A DNA stretch of 64,000 nucleotides from positions 186,001 to 250,000 of the forward strand of contig NZ_JSEO01000003.1 of the NCBI RefSeq assembly GCF_001624705.1, written 5' to 3'. Shown here in pieces: positions 9,423 to 19,490 of the stretch. The position numbers were made by a program, and so were the translations under genes. Source of the stretch: Marinomonas sp. SBI8L (GTDB lineage Bacteria > Pseudomonadota > Gammaproteobacteria > Pseudomonadales > Marinomonadaceae). Within the stretch, counting starts at the first letter, position 1. Each line of letters opens with the position of its first letter. The notes beneath the pieces were generated by a model. It did not search any database. It worked only from the letters and a program-made list of their open reading frames with translations, and had not been told where the DNA came from.

Positions 9423-10427
9423 ATGAGTGATGAAGAAGAACCGGATTGCCCCGAATGTATAGAGGGGCTTCCTGCCTACATGGGAACATTTGCCGACTTG
9501 ATGTCGCTATTGATGTGTTTCTTTGTATTGCTGCTGTCTTTTGCCGAAATGGATGTATTAAAGTTCAAACAGCTTGCAGGTTCAATGCGAGAAGCTTTTG
9601 GTGTGCAAAAGCAAATTGAAGCTAAGTCTATTCCGACTGGTACCTCCATTATTGCTCAAGAGTTCAGTCCTGGTAAGCCAGAACCTACACCCATTAATGA
9701 AGTGCGTCAGAAGGTAGATGAAAGGCCTGAAAATACACTTGAGGTTCTTTGTAAACCTGGTGAATCTGAGTTAAATGAGAAAGAAGGTGCTGGTGCTCAA
9801 GGTCAACAACTTGTTGATAAATCTTCTGCTGATCTTGAGAGAGAAGAGCAAGTAAAACAAACAGAAGAAGATGCACAGCAAATATCCTCTGTTCTAAGGG
9901 AAGAAATCTCTAAAGGAACAGTAGAAGTTGAAACACAAGAGCGAACGATTACGATACGTCTAAAAGAAAAGGGTTCGTTTGAATCTGGTTCTGCCGAATT
10001 GAATTTTGACTTTATACCTATTATTGACATGATTCGTGATGTGTTAATTGGTATTGAAGGTACCATTGCGGTAGAAGGGCATACGGATAATATCCCAATC
10101 GTAAGTGGTCGATTTGGTTCTAACTGGCAGCTATCATCTGCCCGAGCTATTTCAGTAGCAGAAGAGTTATTTGCTACAGGTCAACTAGAGCAAAGCCGTT
10201 TTTCTGTAACAGGTTATGCTGATACTAGGCCACTTGCACCTAATGATACTTTTTTTAACAGGGCGAGTAATCGTCGCGTTGAATTGATTATCAAGCAAAA
10301 TGATCTATCGGCTGCTCGATTTAATAATGCTTTTGATAGCTTTAATAATGCTTTCCAAAACTCTGAAATCGAAGATAGCAATGATGATGCTGCTACTTTT
10401 GAGTTAACACCAGACGAAATATTCTAA
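9423..10427 (+). CDS. pomB: Flagellar motor stator protein PomB (MotB family)
   Basis: PomB anchors the stator to peptidoglycan and carries the ion-binding aspartate. The single membrane segment is at about 20-42; Asp25 in GTFADLMSLLM is the conserved ion-coordinating residue. A long acidic, Q-rich linker (about 80-165) precedes an OmpA-like domain at about 180-290, with EGHTDNIPI and SSARAISVAEEL. The 334-aa length is typical. It is coupled to pomA. Sodium use is inferred from similarity to PomAB and from the marine setting. Confidence 0.92.
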   Translation: MSDEEEPDCPECIEGLPAYMGTFADLMSLLMCFFVLLLSFAEMDVLKFKQLAGSMREAFGVQKQIEAKSIPTGTSIIAQEFSPGKPEPTPINEVRQKVDERPENTLEVLCKPGESELNEKEGAGAQGQQLVDKSSADLEREEQVKQTEEDAQQISSVLREEISKGTVEVETQERTITIRLKEKGSFESGSAELNFDFIPIIDMIRDVLIGIEGTIAVEGHTDNIPIVSGRFGSNWQLSSARAISVAEELFATGQLEQSRFSVTGYADTRPLAPNDTFFNRASNRRVELIIKQNDLSAARFNNAFDSFNNAFQNSEIEDSNDDAATFELTPDEIF

Positions 10428-10434
10428 CCTCGAA

Positions 10435-10472
10435 GCTTGATGACGGATCATTAATTGGATACGTCATCAAGC
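10435..10472. other. Inverted repeat at the pomB / lipoprotein convergence
   Basis: GCTTGATGACG (10435-10445) and CGTCATCAAGC (10462-10472) form a perfect 11-bp stem. The right arm and loop contain the last codons and the stop of the minus-strand lipoprotein gene. Neither side has a T-run, so terminator function is uncertain. Confidence 0.4.
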
Positions 10473-11236
10473 AATTCTTGATACTCAGAGAGTTTATCTA
10501 GGATAGATTGCCTTTGAGCCTCATCAGCTAATCGCCAAACTTGCATCCATTCTTCTCTTTCTGAATAGTCACCTGAATCGGAAGGGGTCAATGTTTCCAA
10601 CAAGAGTGCTTTTATTGCTTGTGACCTTGGCGTCTGCGCTTGCTTACTTGCTTCTTTAAAAGTGTCTAACCATGCTTGATTAGCGGCACGCCAGATAGGA
10701 GCTTGTACTTCTCTTTTTGCGTTGATGTTAGCCAGTATGTTTAATTGAGCTGGTTTTAATGTGCCATACCATTCCTCGAGCTCATCTTGCATCTTTTTGA
10801 TTTTCTCATCAGAAGTGAGTGGCTTTTTATCCGAATTAACTTCTTTGTCGAGTGCTTCGACGATTTGGGTATATTGACTATCTGATAGGCTATTTAATAA
10901 TGGAATTAAATGTGGACTAAGGTAAAACCTTACCTTACTCAAGAAAAATCTGATTTGTTGACGATAATAGTTTGCCCTTTCATCTGTCATCGTCTGTTGA
11001 GCAATATCCTGTTTAAACTCTGCCAGTACCACCTTATATTTTTCTATCTCATTACTTCTATGCCAAGCAACAAAATGTTTTGTTACTTCTGAGAGATGCA
11101 ATTTCTGAGACTTATCAAGGCTGACATAATCGGATGTGTACCAGAGCACCACATAATCTAGGTGTTTATAGGCGGTACTGCCCAGACTGCATGCCGTTAG
11201 GCTAATACTGAGAAAAATGATTAATAAAGTCTTCAT
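10451..11236 (-). CDS. DUF6279-type lipoprotein of unknown function
   Basis: The protein begins with a lipoprotein signal (MKTLLIIFLSISLTAC), so Cys16 should be lipidated and the 261-aa protein anchored in the envelope. The early sequence LDYVVLWYTSDYVSLDKSQ matches my memory of the DUF6279 family, whose members share a WY…DYV.L stretch after the lipobox. The rest is helical and charged with no catalytic motif that I recognise. I start at ATG 11236 because GGAAAG lies upstream; a longer reading from 11260 would bury the signal peptide. It converges with pomB and diverges from dapB. Confidence 0.7.
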   Translation of the reverse strand: MKTLLIIFLSISLTACSLGSTAYKHLDYVVLWYTSDYVSLDKSQKLHLSEVTKHFVAWHRSNEIEKYKVVLAEFKQDIAQQTMTDERANYYRQQIRFFLSKVRFYLSPHLIPLLNSLSDSQYTQIVEALDKEVNSDKKPLTSDEKIKKMQDELEEWYGTLKPAQLNILANINAKREVQAPIWRAANQAWLDTFKEASKQAQTPRSQAIKALLLETLTPSDSGDYSEREEWMQVWRLADEAQRQSILDKLSEYQELLDDVSN

Positions 11237-11337
11237 GTTTGCTTTCCGTGGCTTTAACACATACTCCTTATCTTATCCTAAATGCTGTCGGAAATAGCTG
11301 AGATTTTATTCTGTTTTTGTTATTGTTGGCGGCATAA

Positions 11338-12159
<822 letters not shown>

Positions 12160-12194
12160 CAGAGTAGCGCTATTCTTTAAGCAAAAAATGTCAC

Positions 12195-12230
12195 AAAAAA
12201 GGCCGTATTCAATGAATACGGCCTTTTTTA
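12195..12230. terminator. Bidirectional terminator between dapB and the SulP gene
   Basis: GGCCGTATTC (12201-12210) pairs with GAATACGGCC (12214-12223), flanked by an A-run and a T-run. The two genes converge here, so it serves both strands. Confidence 0.9.
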
Positions 12231-12253
12231 TTTTTATGACAGGTTTGGGGTGA

Positions 12254-13792
12254 TTAACCTAACTTGTCTGAGGCAACACTATAACTTGGATCTTCGATAT
12301 AGTTAACTTCTACTAGGTTACCTGCTTTTTTAAGTAGTAGTTGGCATTCGCGACTTAGGTGTCTGATATGTAAGCGTTTACCCGCCTTCTCATACCTATC
12401 TGCTAAAGCATCAATTGCTTCAAGGCCGGAGTGGTCAGCAACACGTGAACGCATGAATTCAACCACGACATCATCTGGGTCGTTTTTAGGGTCAAATAAC
12501 TCCATGAAGTTACTCACTGAGCCAAAGAAAAGAGGACCATCTAATTCATAAACTTTCCAGCCATTTTCATCAAGATAAGACTTGGTTTGAATGTGCTTTG
12601 CATGTTCCCAAGCAAATACCAGTGCCGCAACGATAACACCAACGAATACAGCAATGGCAAGGTCAGTGAATACTGTGACGGCTGAAACAAGCACGATAAT
12701 AAATGCATCTTGTTTTGGTATTTTTTTGATGATTCTAAAGCTAGACCATTCAAATGTACCGATAACAACCATGAACATAACACCCACAAGGGCTGCTAGA
12801 GGAATTTGTTCAATTAAGAAGGCACCAAACAAAATAAATAGCATTAGACCCACTGCTGCACTAATACCAGATAGTCGACCACGACCACCAGAATTAATGT
12901 TGATCATACTCTGGCCAATCATGGCGCAACCACCCATACCACCAAAGAAGCCTGTCACTATGTTTGCAGAGCCTTGGGCAATACATTCTTTGTTGCCACG
13001 ACCACGAGTTTCTGTCATTTCATCGATAAGACGTAATGTTAGCAGAGATTCAATCAGACCAATTGCTGCAAGAATGAAAGCGTAAGGCGCTATGATAGCC
13101 AGTGTTTCAAAGTTGAAAGGCACCATAGGAATAGAGAAACTTGGCAACCCACCTGCAATAGAGGCATTAATATCGCCTGTCATTGTGGCAACAAAATCAA
13201 CTACTGTTCTTGCTTCGAGGTTCAAGAAGGTTGATAAGAAGGTAACAAAAACAATGGCTGCTAATGACGAAGGAATAGCTGTAGTGAACTTAGGTAAAAA
13301 GTGAATGATCGCCATAGTTAATGCGACTAGTCCTAGCATGATGTAAAGCTCAGAACCCTGCATCCATACTAGTGCGCCTTCTGCATCAGGCACTTTAAAT
13401 TGGCCTAATTGGGCTAAGAAAATGACAATAGCAAGGCCATTAACAAAACCAAGCATCACTGGGTAAGGTACGATACGAATGAACTTACCTAGATGTAATA
13501 CCCCAGCAAGTACCTGAATGATCCCCATAAGGACAACAGTAGCGAATAGGTATTCAACCCCATGATTTGCTACTAAGGCGACCATGACGACAGCCAGCGC
13601 ACCGGTTGCACCAGAAATCATACCTGGACGGCCACCAAATGCCGCCGTGATAAAACCAACAATGGCTGCAGCGTATAGGCCAACAAGTGGGGCAACACCA
13701 GCAACAAAAGCAAATGCAACAGCCTCTGGGACTAGGGCAAGTGCGACCGTAAGACCCGATAATAAATCGTTCTTAATATTCGATTTAGACAT
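12254..13792 (-). CDS. SulP family inorganic anion transporter with STAS domain
   Basis: An inner-membrane SLC26/SulP carrier of 512 aa. The N-terminal two thirds hold about 12 hydrophobic segments, beginning [23 protein letters not shown], which resembles the conserved first helix; [26 protein letters not shown] (quoted in part) is the conserved helix-8 region. A cytoplasmic STAS domain follows at about 425-500 ([20 protein letters not shown]). The substrate cannot be told from sequence: sulfate, bicarbonate or a dicarboxylate are all known in the family. It stands alone between two intergenic regions. Confidence 0.88.
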   Translation of the reverse strand: MSKSNIKNDLLSGLTVALALVPEAVAFAFVAGVAPLVGLYAAAIVGFITAAFGGRPGMISGATGALAVVMVALVANHGVEYLFATVVLMGIIQVLAGVLHLGKFIRIVPYPVMLGFVNGLAIVIFLAQLGQFKVPDAEGALVWMQGSELYIMLGLVALTMAIIHFLPKFTTAIPSSLAAIVFVTFLSTFLNLEARTVVDFVATMTGDINASIAGGLPSFSIPMVPFNFETLAIIAPYAFILAAIGLIESLLTLRLIDEMTETRGRGNKECIAQGSANIVTGFFGGMGGCAMIGQSMININSGGRGRLSGISAAVGLMLFILFGAFLIEQIPLAALVGVMFMVVIGTFEWSSFRIIKKIPKQDAFIIVLVSAVTVFTDLAIAVFVGVIVAALVFAWEHAKHIQTKSYLDENGWKVYELDGPLFFGSVSNFMELFDPKNDPDDVVVEFMRSRVADHSGLEAIDALADRYEKAGKRLHIRHLSRECQLLLKKAGNLVEVNYIEDPSYSVASDKLG

Positions 13793-13964
13793 TTAGTCAG
13801 AATCCTGATTGAGTTAGGAAGGAAGGCCGATGATTTTAGTTCAGTTTTTAGTCTGCTTCATCTAAAAATGCAATATTTTCGGAGAAAAATAGACCGAAAA
13901 CCATCATCGTCGTAAATTTGGCGCAAGTTTATCAGATTGACATGAGTCATCCAAATGTCATTAT

Positions 13965-15221
13965 TTATTGGCGTAACTGATGACCGCCAACTTCTTTACT
14001 TGAGTACATGGCAATGTCGGCTTTATGCAGAATCGCTTCGGCGCTGTGGCCACTTTCTGGCCAGTTGGCCATGCCTACACTGACTTTAATATAGATTTGA
14101 ATACCATTGATATCGACTGGTAAAGATAAGCTTTCAAGTAGGTTATCGGTTTGTTTAATTAAGTCTGCTTTATTGGTCGCTATCACGCAGAACTCATCAC
14201 CGCCTACTCGGGCTAAAAAACTGGACTCTAACGGTGAAAATACCAGAGTAAGTTGTTGTGAAAACTTAATTAAAACTTGATCGCCTATATGATGACCATG
14301 TTTATCGTTCACATTTTTAAAACCATCTAAATCAAAAAAGAGTAACGAAAAGGGGCGAAGGGCTTCTTGTTTGCAAAGTGCTTTAAGGTGTTTATTAAAG
14401 GAGGACCGGTTATTTAATTGAGTAATTGCATCAATATGAGCTTGCTGCCACATTTTAGTCTCATAATTTTTACGTTCTGTGATATCAAGTGCAACTCCAT
14501 CCCAGTGCACTTCTCCCTTTTTAATAGAAGGTTGCCCAGATATCGATAGCCAATAAGTTTCGCCAACAAGGTTAATCGCTTCAATATCAAAGTGATAAGG
14601 CTGCATAGAGTGTGCTGATTTTCGCATGATTTTCAGCAGTTCTGGGAAAGCATCTACATTAAACGAGTTGATAAGCTCATGAACTCTTTGTTCCTGAGGC
14701 TTTTCTGCATTGGCATAAATATGCTCTAAGCCATAGCTTAAAAAGTAGGTGAGAATCGAACCTGAGGAGGTGAGCTTGGATTGAAAAATCATGCCGGGTA
14801 AGTTGTCTGCAACTCTTTGTAGCAATAAGGTTTTATCATGCTCTTGTTGTTTTTTAAGCTGACGTTTCTGTTGTTCTACTTGATCTGATAAAGAGTTAAA
14901 TGCGGTTGCAAGTTGATAAAATTCTGTCGTGCGTAACTTCTCTAAAGGGATTTTATTCTTTGAATGATGTATGTGTTTAGCTGCTGCAACAAAGGGTTGA
15001 ATGGTATGGTCTAAATAACGCGCAAGCTTTTTAGCAATCAGAATATTCATCAATATTAGAGCTGCGACAAAAGCAAAATCTATGGAGAGAAACTCACCTG
15101 TAAAGTCTAAGGTTTCAACTCTAATAAGAAGCCAAAGAAATAGGGCAGTAATAGGCAGGCAAGATAAAAGAGATACGCTGATTAATACAAGCTTTTGTAA
15201 TGGAATATGTGCTTCCGCCAT
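13965..15221 (-). CDS. Membrane-bound PAS-like/GGDEF diguanylate cyclase
   Basis: The predicted product makes cyclic di-GMP. Two membrane segments lie at about 9-33 and 47-65; a helical HAMP-like linker (67-130) leads to a PAS-like domain (about 135-250, ending in the typical GVALDITERK) and a GGDEF domain. GGDEF at 340-344 is intact, with FFDLDGFKNVND upstream. The inhibitory I-site (RxxD five residues before GGDEF) is replaced by LESS, so product inhibition at that site is unlikely. It lies downstream of regA on the same strand, 75 bp away, and may share transcription with regB-regA. Confidence 0.9.
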   Translation of the reverse strand: MAEAHIPLQKLVLISVSLLSCLPITALFLWLLIRVETLDFTGEFLSIDFAFVAALILMNILIAKKLARYLDHTIQPFVAAAKHIHHSKNKIPLEKLRTTEFYQLATAFNSLSDQVEQQKRQLKKQQEHDKTLLLQRVADNLPGMIFQSKLTSSGSILTYFLSYGLEHIYANAEKPQEQRVHELINSFNVDAFPELLKIMRKSAHSMQPYHFDIEAINLVGETYWLSISGQPSIKKGEVHWDGVALDITERKNYETKMWQQAHIDAITQLNNRSSFNKHLKALCKQEALRPFSLLFFDLDGFKNVNDKHGHHIGDQVLIKFSQQLTLVFSPLESSFLARVGGDEFCVIATNKADLIKQTDNLLESLSLPVDINGIQIYIKVSVGMANWPESGHSAEAILHKADIAMYSSKEVGGHQLRQ

Positions 15222-15296
15222 TGCTTCTCTCTTTTACTTTTTAACTAGATCTTCTCCATAGTTTACTAAATACTTAATGTTTATGTGGAATTAAAT

Positions 15297-15824
15297 TTAA
15301 TGTGTTGCGGGATGCTTTTGTAGCTTTCGTTGTAATGTACGTCTATGCATGCCCAGTGCTCTTGCTGTTGCAGAAATATTGCCATTATTTTCTGCCATCA
15401 CTCTATGGATATGTTCCCACTCTAATCTATCAACAGATAAAGGTTTGCTTGCTATGCAAACTTCTTCGGTGTTGTTGCCAAGTAGTGCAGCATAGATATC
15501 ATCCCCAGAAGCAGGTTTGCATAAATAATCTTGTGCACCTCGTTTAATCGCTTCAACGGTTGTAGGAATACTGGCATAGCCTGTTAACACAACAACTTTT
15601 AAGTCGGCCTGTATTTCAAGTAATTTGGTTAAAATGGCAAGGCCAGATTCTTGTTCCAGCTTTAAATCTAAAGTGGCATAGGTAAAGCTCTTTTCTTTTA
15701 AAGCTAGGCAAGCTTCGTCACCATTCATTGCTGTTGAAACCTCTAAACCTCGGCGTTCCATAGCGCGTTTTAAGGTAGAGGTAAGTACTTCGTCGTCATC
15801 AATGATTAGTAGGTTCGTATTCAT
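15297..15824 (-). CDS. regA: Response regulator of the RegA/PrrA/ActR family
   Basis: This is the DNA-binding partner of the redox kinase next door. The receiver domain (about 1-115) has the acidic pair DDDE at 9-12, phospho-acceptor Asp53 (TLDLKL) and Lys103 (CKPAS). A linker precedes a Fis-type helix-turn-helix at the C-terminus (GNISATARALGMHRRTLQRKL). This short receiver plus Fis HTH layout, 175 aa, is characteristic of RegA/PrrA. It follows regB after 26 bp on the same strand. Targets are likely respiratory or redox genes, by family knowledge only. Confidence 0.88.
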   Translation of the reverse strand: MNTNLLIIDDDEVLTSTLKRAMERRGLEVSTAMNGDEACLALKEKSFTYATLDLKLEQESGLAILTKLLEIQADLKVVVLTGYASIPTTVEAIKRGAQDYLCKPASGDDIYAALLGNNTEEVCIASKPLSVDRLEWEHIHRVMAENNGNISATARALGMHRRTLQRKLQKHPATH

Positions 15825-15850
15825 CTTATTAATTTGTTTTCCAAACAGGC

Positions 15851-17095
15851 TTATTGCTTCTCAGCAAAAGGAATTGTTATACGGGTTAAGGTACCGCCTT
15901 CTTCGACGGGATAAAGGGCGACTGTGCCGCCTCGTCTTGCAACAGAGGCATTAGAAAGGAAAAAACCAATACCCATACCATCTTTAGTGGTAGTGAGCTG
16001 CTGCCCTAAACGCTCTAAAACTTGGTTAGAAATACCTGCGCCATGATCTTTTATAGTGAGAATAAACTCTTCAAGATTCCACTTAGCTTTAATTTCGATC
16101 GAATTAGGGTTCGCATCTGCAGCATTATTAAGAAGGTTTAAAAAGGCTTGGTCCAATGTTGGATCGACACGAATATAAGGCGACTCACCTGATTTAGCCT
16201 GATAATCAAGGCTGACATCAGGTCTTAATATACGCCACTTATCTAGAATTTTTTCCATATATTGAGTCGCAAGTGTAATGTCATTATGCCAGTGTTCATT
16301 AATTCTAGCCTCTTCAGATAGATTGCGAAGAATTTTAGTGCAGTTATCTAGCTGGTTTTTTAATTGTAGAACATCTTGATGAGCTGTTTCATTGTCCTTT
16401 ATCTCAACGATGAGCTCTTCAATAATTAATTTCATGCTATTTAAAGGTGTTCCCAGTTCGTGAGCTGTCCCTGCTGCATGGGTTGCAATAGCGAGTATTT
16501 GTTCGTCTTGTAGTAGGTGTTCACGGCTGTCAGATAACCAATTTTGTTGGCGTTTCATATAGCCCACTATGTGTGTGATAAAGCCGGCAATAAAGATGCT
16601 ACACATGACAAAGTTAAACCAGAGGGCAAACTGTGACAGGTTTAAGTTTTGATTTTCTTCGGTGAACTCTGGCAATGGGAGGTTATAAAGACTTAAAAAG
16701 CTAAAGGCAATAATCGCGCTGATAGCGACACAGGCAACATAATTTAAAGGCAAAACTACGGCAGCAATACTTAAGGGGACTAGAAAGTAAAAGATAAAGG
16801 GGTTATCACTACCGCCACTTAAATAAAAGATAGCACTGAGCTCAATGATATCTAATAGGATTTGAAACAAGTATGACTTATTGCCGGGTAATTCAGGGTT
16901 ACGTAGTTGTACCCATAGAATGCCATTGATTAAAGCATAAACGGCAATCACAGCCGCCATGATGGCAGTATGTTCGACACTATCGAAATATAGAAAGATG
17001 ACAAGGACACAAACCGCTTGCCCCATTATGGCAATGGCTCTTAATTGAAGTAGAACTCGCCAATTATGTCTTGGTTCTAATGCTGGATTATCCAT
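15851..17095 (-). CDS. regB: RegB/PrrB-type redox sensor histidine kinase
   Basis: A membrane kinase of 414 aa with six hydrophobic segments in residues 20-180. It carries the family's quinone-sensing motif GGSDNPF (94-100; consensus GGxxNPF). The H-box is HELGTPL with His212. Cys252 in DNCTKIL aligns with the redox-active cysteine of RegB. The ATPase domain ends with DHGAGIS and GMGIGFFLSNASVARRGG. Together with regA it should form a two-component pair that responds to respiratory redox state. Confidence 0.9.
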   Translation of the reverse strand: MDNPALEPRHNWRVLLQLRAIAIMGQAVCVLVIFLYFDSVEHTAIMAAVIAVYALINGILWVQLRNPELPGNKSYLFQILLDIIELSAIFYLSGGSDNPFIFYFLVPLSIAAVVLPLNYVACVAISAIIAFSFLSLYNLPLPEFTEENQNLNLSQFALWFNFVMCSIFIAGFITHIVGYMKRQQNWLSDSREHLLQDEQILAIATHAAGTAHELGTPLNSMKLIIEELIVEIKDNETAHQDVLQLKNQLDNCTKILRNLSEEARINEHWHNDITLATQYMEKILDKWRILRPDVSLDYQAKSGESPYIRVDPTLDQAFLNLLNNAADANPNSIEIKAKWNLEEFILTIKDHGAGISNQVLERLGQQLTTTKDGMGIGFFLSNASVARRGGTVALYPVEEGGTLTRITIPFAEKQ

Positions 17096-17251
17096 AACTT
17101 CCCCTCGAGTAGACTTGCCTAGTTGGATAGGTGTGAGAGCTAACTTCGTGTTTCAATTAAGTTATTATAAGCGAATTATTAAGGAGATGAAGAATTAGTA
17201 TTCAGTTCTTAAGAAAAGGATGATGTTTGCAGGAATAGTTTGGATAAACCA

Positions 17252-17282
17252 AGCTTGGGTTAGTGTCTTACTAACCCAAGCT
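17252..17282 (-). terminator. Terminator-like hairpin after proV
   Basis: AGCTTGGGTTAG (17252-17263) pairs perfectly with CTAACCCAAGCT (17271-17282), loop 7 nt. It lies 13 bp past the proV stop. The tail on the minus strand (TGGTTTATCC) is only weakly T-rich. Confidence 0.6.
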
Positions 17283-17295
17283 GGCTTTGGCTAGA

Positions 17296-18507
17296 TTAGG
17301 ACTCTAGCACTTGAGCAATTTCTGATCTTGGAATTGTGCCGACCAACTTACCATCTTTACAGGTAACAGGTAGAGCAAAGTTATGACCCAAGGCTTCAGG
17401 GATAGCTGATTGCAATGATTGGGTTGGCGATACGCTAGGAACCTTGATTAAAAGCTCATCACAGCATATGTCCGCGTTACTATCATTCGCTGCGGCTTGC
17501 TCTAATTGAGAGCGAGTAACGACACCTTGATAACCTTCATTATTACAAACGAAACCATATTCTTGTTGGCTAGCGTTTAATGAATTGATGGCTGACTCAA
17601 CACTTTGTGATTCCAATGTATTGTTGACGTTTTGCATTAGGGTTTGTGTGCTTAGTGCTCGTGCGCGGTTAACGTCTTTAACAAAAGCCTCAACATAGTC
17701 ATCAGCAGGGCTGAGTAAGATATCAACTGGTTTACCAACTTGAGATAGAATGCCATCTTTTAAGATAGCGATACGATCGCCGATACGTAATGCTTCATCT
17801 AAATCATGGGTGATAAAGATAATTGTCTTTTTCAGTTTTGCTTGTAGCTCGATCAATTGATCTTGCATCTCACTACGGATCAAGGGATCAAGTGCTGAGA
17901 ATGCTTCATCCATCAAGAGAATTTCAGCATTAGTACATAAGGCTCTGGCAAGGCCAACCCTTTGTTGCTGACCACCTGATAGCTGCGCTGGGTATTGATC
18001 ACCATAACCTGCTAAACCAACAGTTTCTAACCATTGGCTAGCACTTGCTAAGCGTTCTGTTTTATCAACATTTTGAATCGCTAAACCATAGGCAACATTG
18101 TCAATGACAGTACGATGGGGCATTAAACCAAAGTGTTGGAATACCATAGACATCTTGTGACGACGGAACTGGATCAATTCATCATCTGTAAGTTTCATGA
18201 TGTCTTCGCCTTCAACTTTGATTTGACCTTCTGTTGGATCGATCAAACGGTTGAAGTGTCGGATCATTGTCGATTTACCTGAGCCAGATAGACCCATAAT
18301 AACGAAAATTTCACCACGTTTTACATCAAGATTAATGTCTCTTAAGCCGACTGTATGGCCCGTTTCAGCAAGCACCTCGTCTTTACTTTTGCCGGCCTTA
18401 ACCATAGGTAATACAGACTTAGCCTTATTACCAAATACTTGATACAAACCACTAATTTCGATCAGAGTTTCGTTTTCTTCTGTAGAGGCCTTATTTAAAT
18501 CAGTCAT
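17296..18507 (-). CDS. proV: Glycine betaine/proline ABC transporter, ATP-binding protein
   Basis: The ATPase of an osmoprotectant importer. It has Walker A GLSGSGKST, signature LSGGQQQRVGLARAL, Walker B ILLMDEAFSALD and the His loop FITHDLDEA. A C-terminal extension (about 280-403) looks like the CBS pair that senses ionic strength in ProV/OpuA. At 403 aa it matches E. coli ProV. Its start overlaps the proW stop by 8 bp, and the operon reads proX-proW-proV. Confidence 0.92.
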   Translation of the reverse strand: MTDLNKASTEENETLIEISGLYQVFGNKAKSVLPMVKAGKSKDEVLAETGHTVGLRDINLDVKRGEIFVIMGLSGSGKSTMIRHFNRLIDPTEGQIKVEGEDIMKLTDDELIQFRRHKMSMVFQHFGLMPHRTVIDNVAYGLAIQNVDKTERLASASQWLETVGLAGYGDQYPAQLSGGQQQRVGLARALCTNAEILLMDEAFSALDPLIRSEMQDQLIELQAKLKKTIIFITHDLDEALRIGDRIAILKDGILSQVGKPVDILLSPADDYVEAFVKDVNRARALSTQTLMQNVNNTLESQSVESAINSLNASQQEYGFVCNNEGYQGVVTRSQLEQAAANDSNADICCDELLIKVPSVSPTQSLQSAIPEALGHNFALPVTCKDGKLVGTIPRSEIAQVLES

Positions 18508-19399
18508 TATTCATGCCTCCTAGGTGTTTTTGAGTGCGTTTTGCATAGGTTTGAGATACTCGGTCGAAGATGATTGCCAATGCAACTATGGCTAAACCAT
18601 TGAATAAACCTAGGGTGAAATATTGGTTAGTAATAGATTTTAGAACCGGTTGCCCTAAACCTTTAACCCCTATCATGGAAGCCACTACAACCATGGCAAG
18701 TGCCATCATAATGGTTTGGTTGATACCGGCCATGATAGTCGGCATAGCAAGAGGAAGCTGGATGCCAAATAATCTTTGTTTAGCTGTGGCTCCAAATGCC
18801 GTTGCCGCTTCAAGGGTTTCTTTGTTAACTAGGCGAATCCCTAAGTTAGTTAATCGAATAACAGGTGGAACAGCATAGATAATTACCGCGATAACCCCTG
18901 GGATTTTACCTATACCCAATAGCATAACAACAGGGATGAGATAAACGAATGCTGGCATGGTTTGCATGACATCGAGTATGGGAGTGACTATAGCTTGTAC
19001 TCGATTAGAGCGAGACATGAGTATGCCAGTAGGTATGCCTATACCAATAGAAAGTAAGGTACAGACAGTAATAATACTGAGTGTTCGCATAGTGTCATCC
19101 CACATGCCTAATACGCCAATGGCGATTAGAGAGGCAAAGACACCTGTGCAAAGTTTCCAAGAACGGCTTGCACCATATACGATCGCAAGGATTACGCCTA
19201 TGGTTAGCCACCAAGGAGAGGCAATAAGGAGCTTTTCAAACCAAATTAAAAATGTAAGAAGAGGGTCAAAAAGGCTTTCAATAGTATCGCCGTAATTGCG
19301 AGAGAATTCCCTATAAGCACCATCGAGAGTTTTACGGATGGCAATCAGATCGCCACGTTCTAGTTGTGGAAATTTACTTAACCAAGAAGTATCTGACAT
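18500..19399 (-). CDS. proW: Glycine betaine/proline ABC transporter, permease
   Basis: The inner-membrane permease, 299 aa with about six membrane segments. The permease signature EAATAFGATAKQRLFGIQLP (the EAA loop that docks on ProV) lies near residues 198-217. It is shorter than E. coli ProW (about 354 aa), lacking part of the periplasmic N-terminal tail, as in many OpuAB-like proteins. It overlaps proV and is 91 bp downstream of proX. Confidence 0.92.
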   Translation of the reverse strand: MSDTSWLSKFPQLERGDLIAIRKTLDGAYREFSRNYGDTIESLFDPLLTFLIWFEKLLIASPWWLTIGVILAIVYGASRSWKLCTGVFASLIAIGVLGMWDDTMRTLSIITVCTLLSIGIGIPTGILMSRSNRVQAIVTPILDVMQTMPAFVYLIPVVMLLGIGKIPGVIAVIIYAVPPVIRLTNLGIRLVNKETLEAATAFGATAKQRLFGIQLPLAMPTIMAGINQTIMMALAMVVVASMIGVKGLGQPVLKSITNQYFTLGLFNGLAIVALAIIFDRVSQTYAKRTQKHLGGMNND

Positions 19400-19490
19400 A
19401 GTGAATGTCGCCTCGTTTATCTTGTTGCAAAAAAACTATTTATAGCCTCTACCTAACTGAGTTAGGTAGAGGAGACTAGCGTATTTAAGA

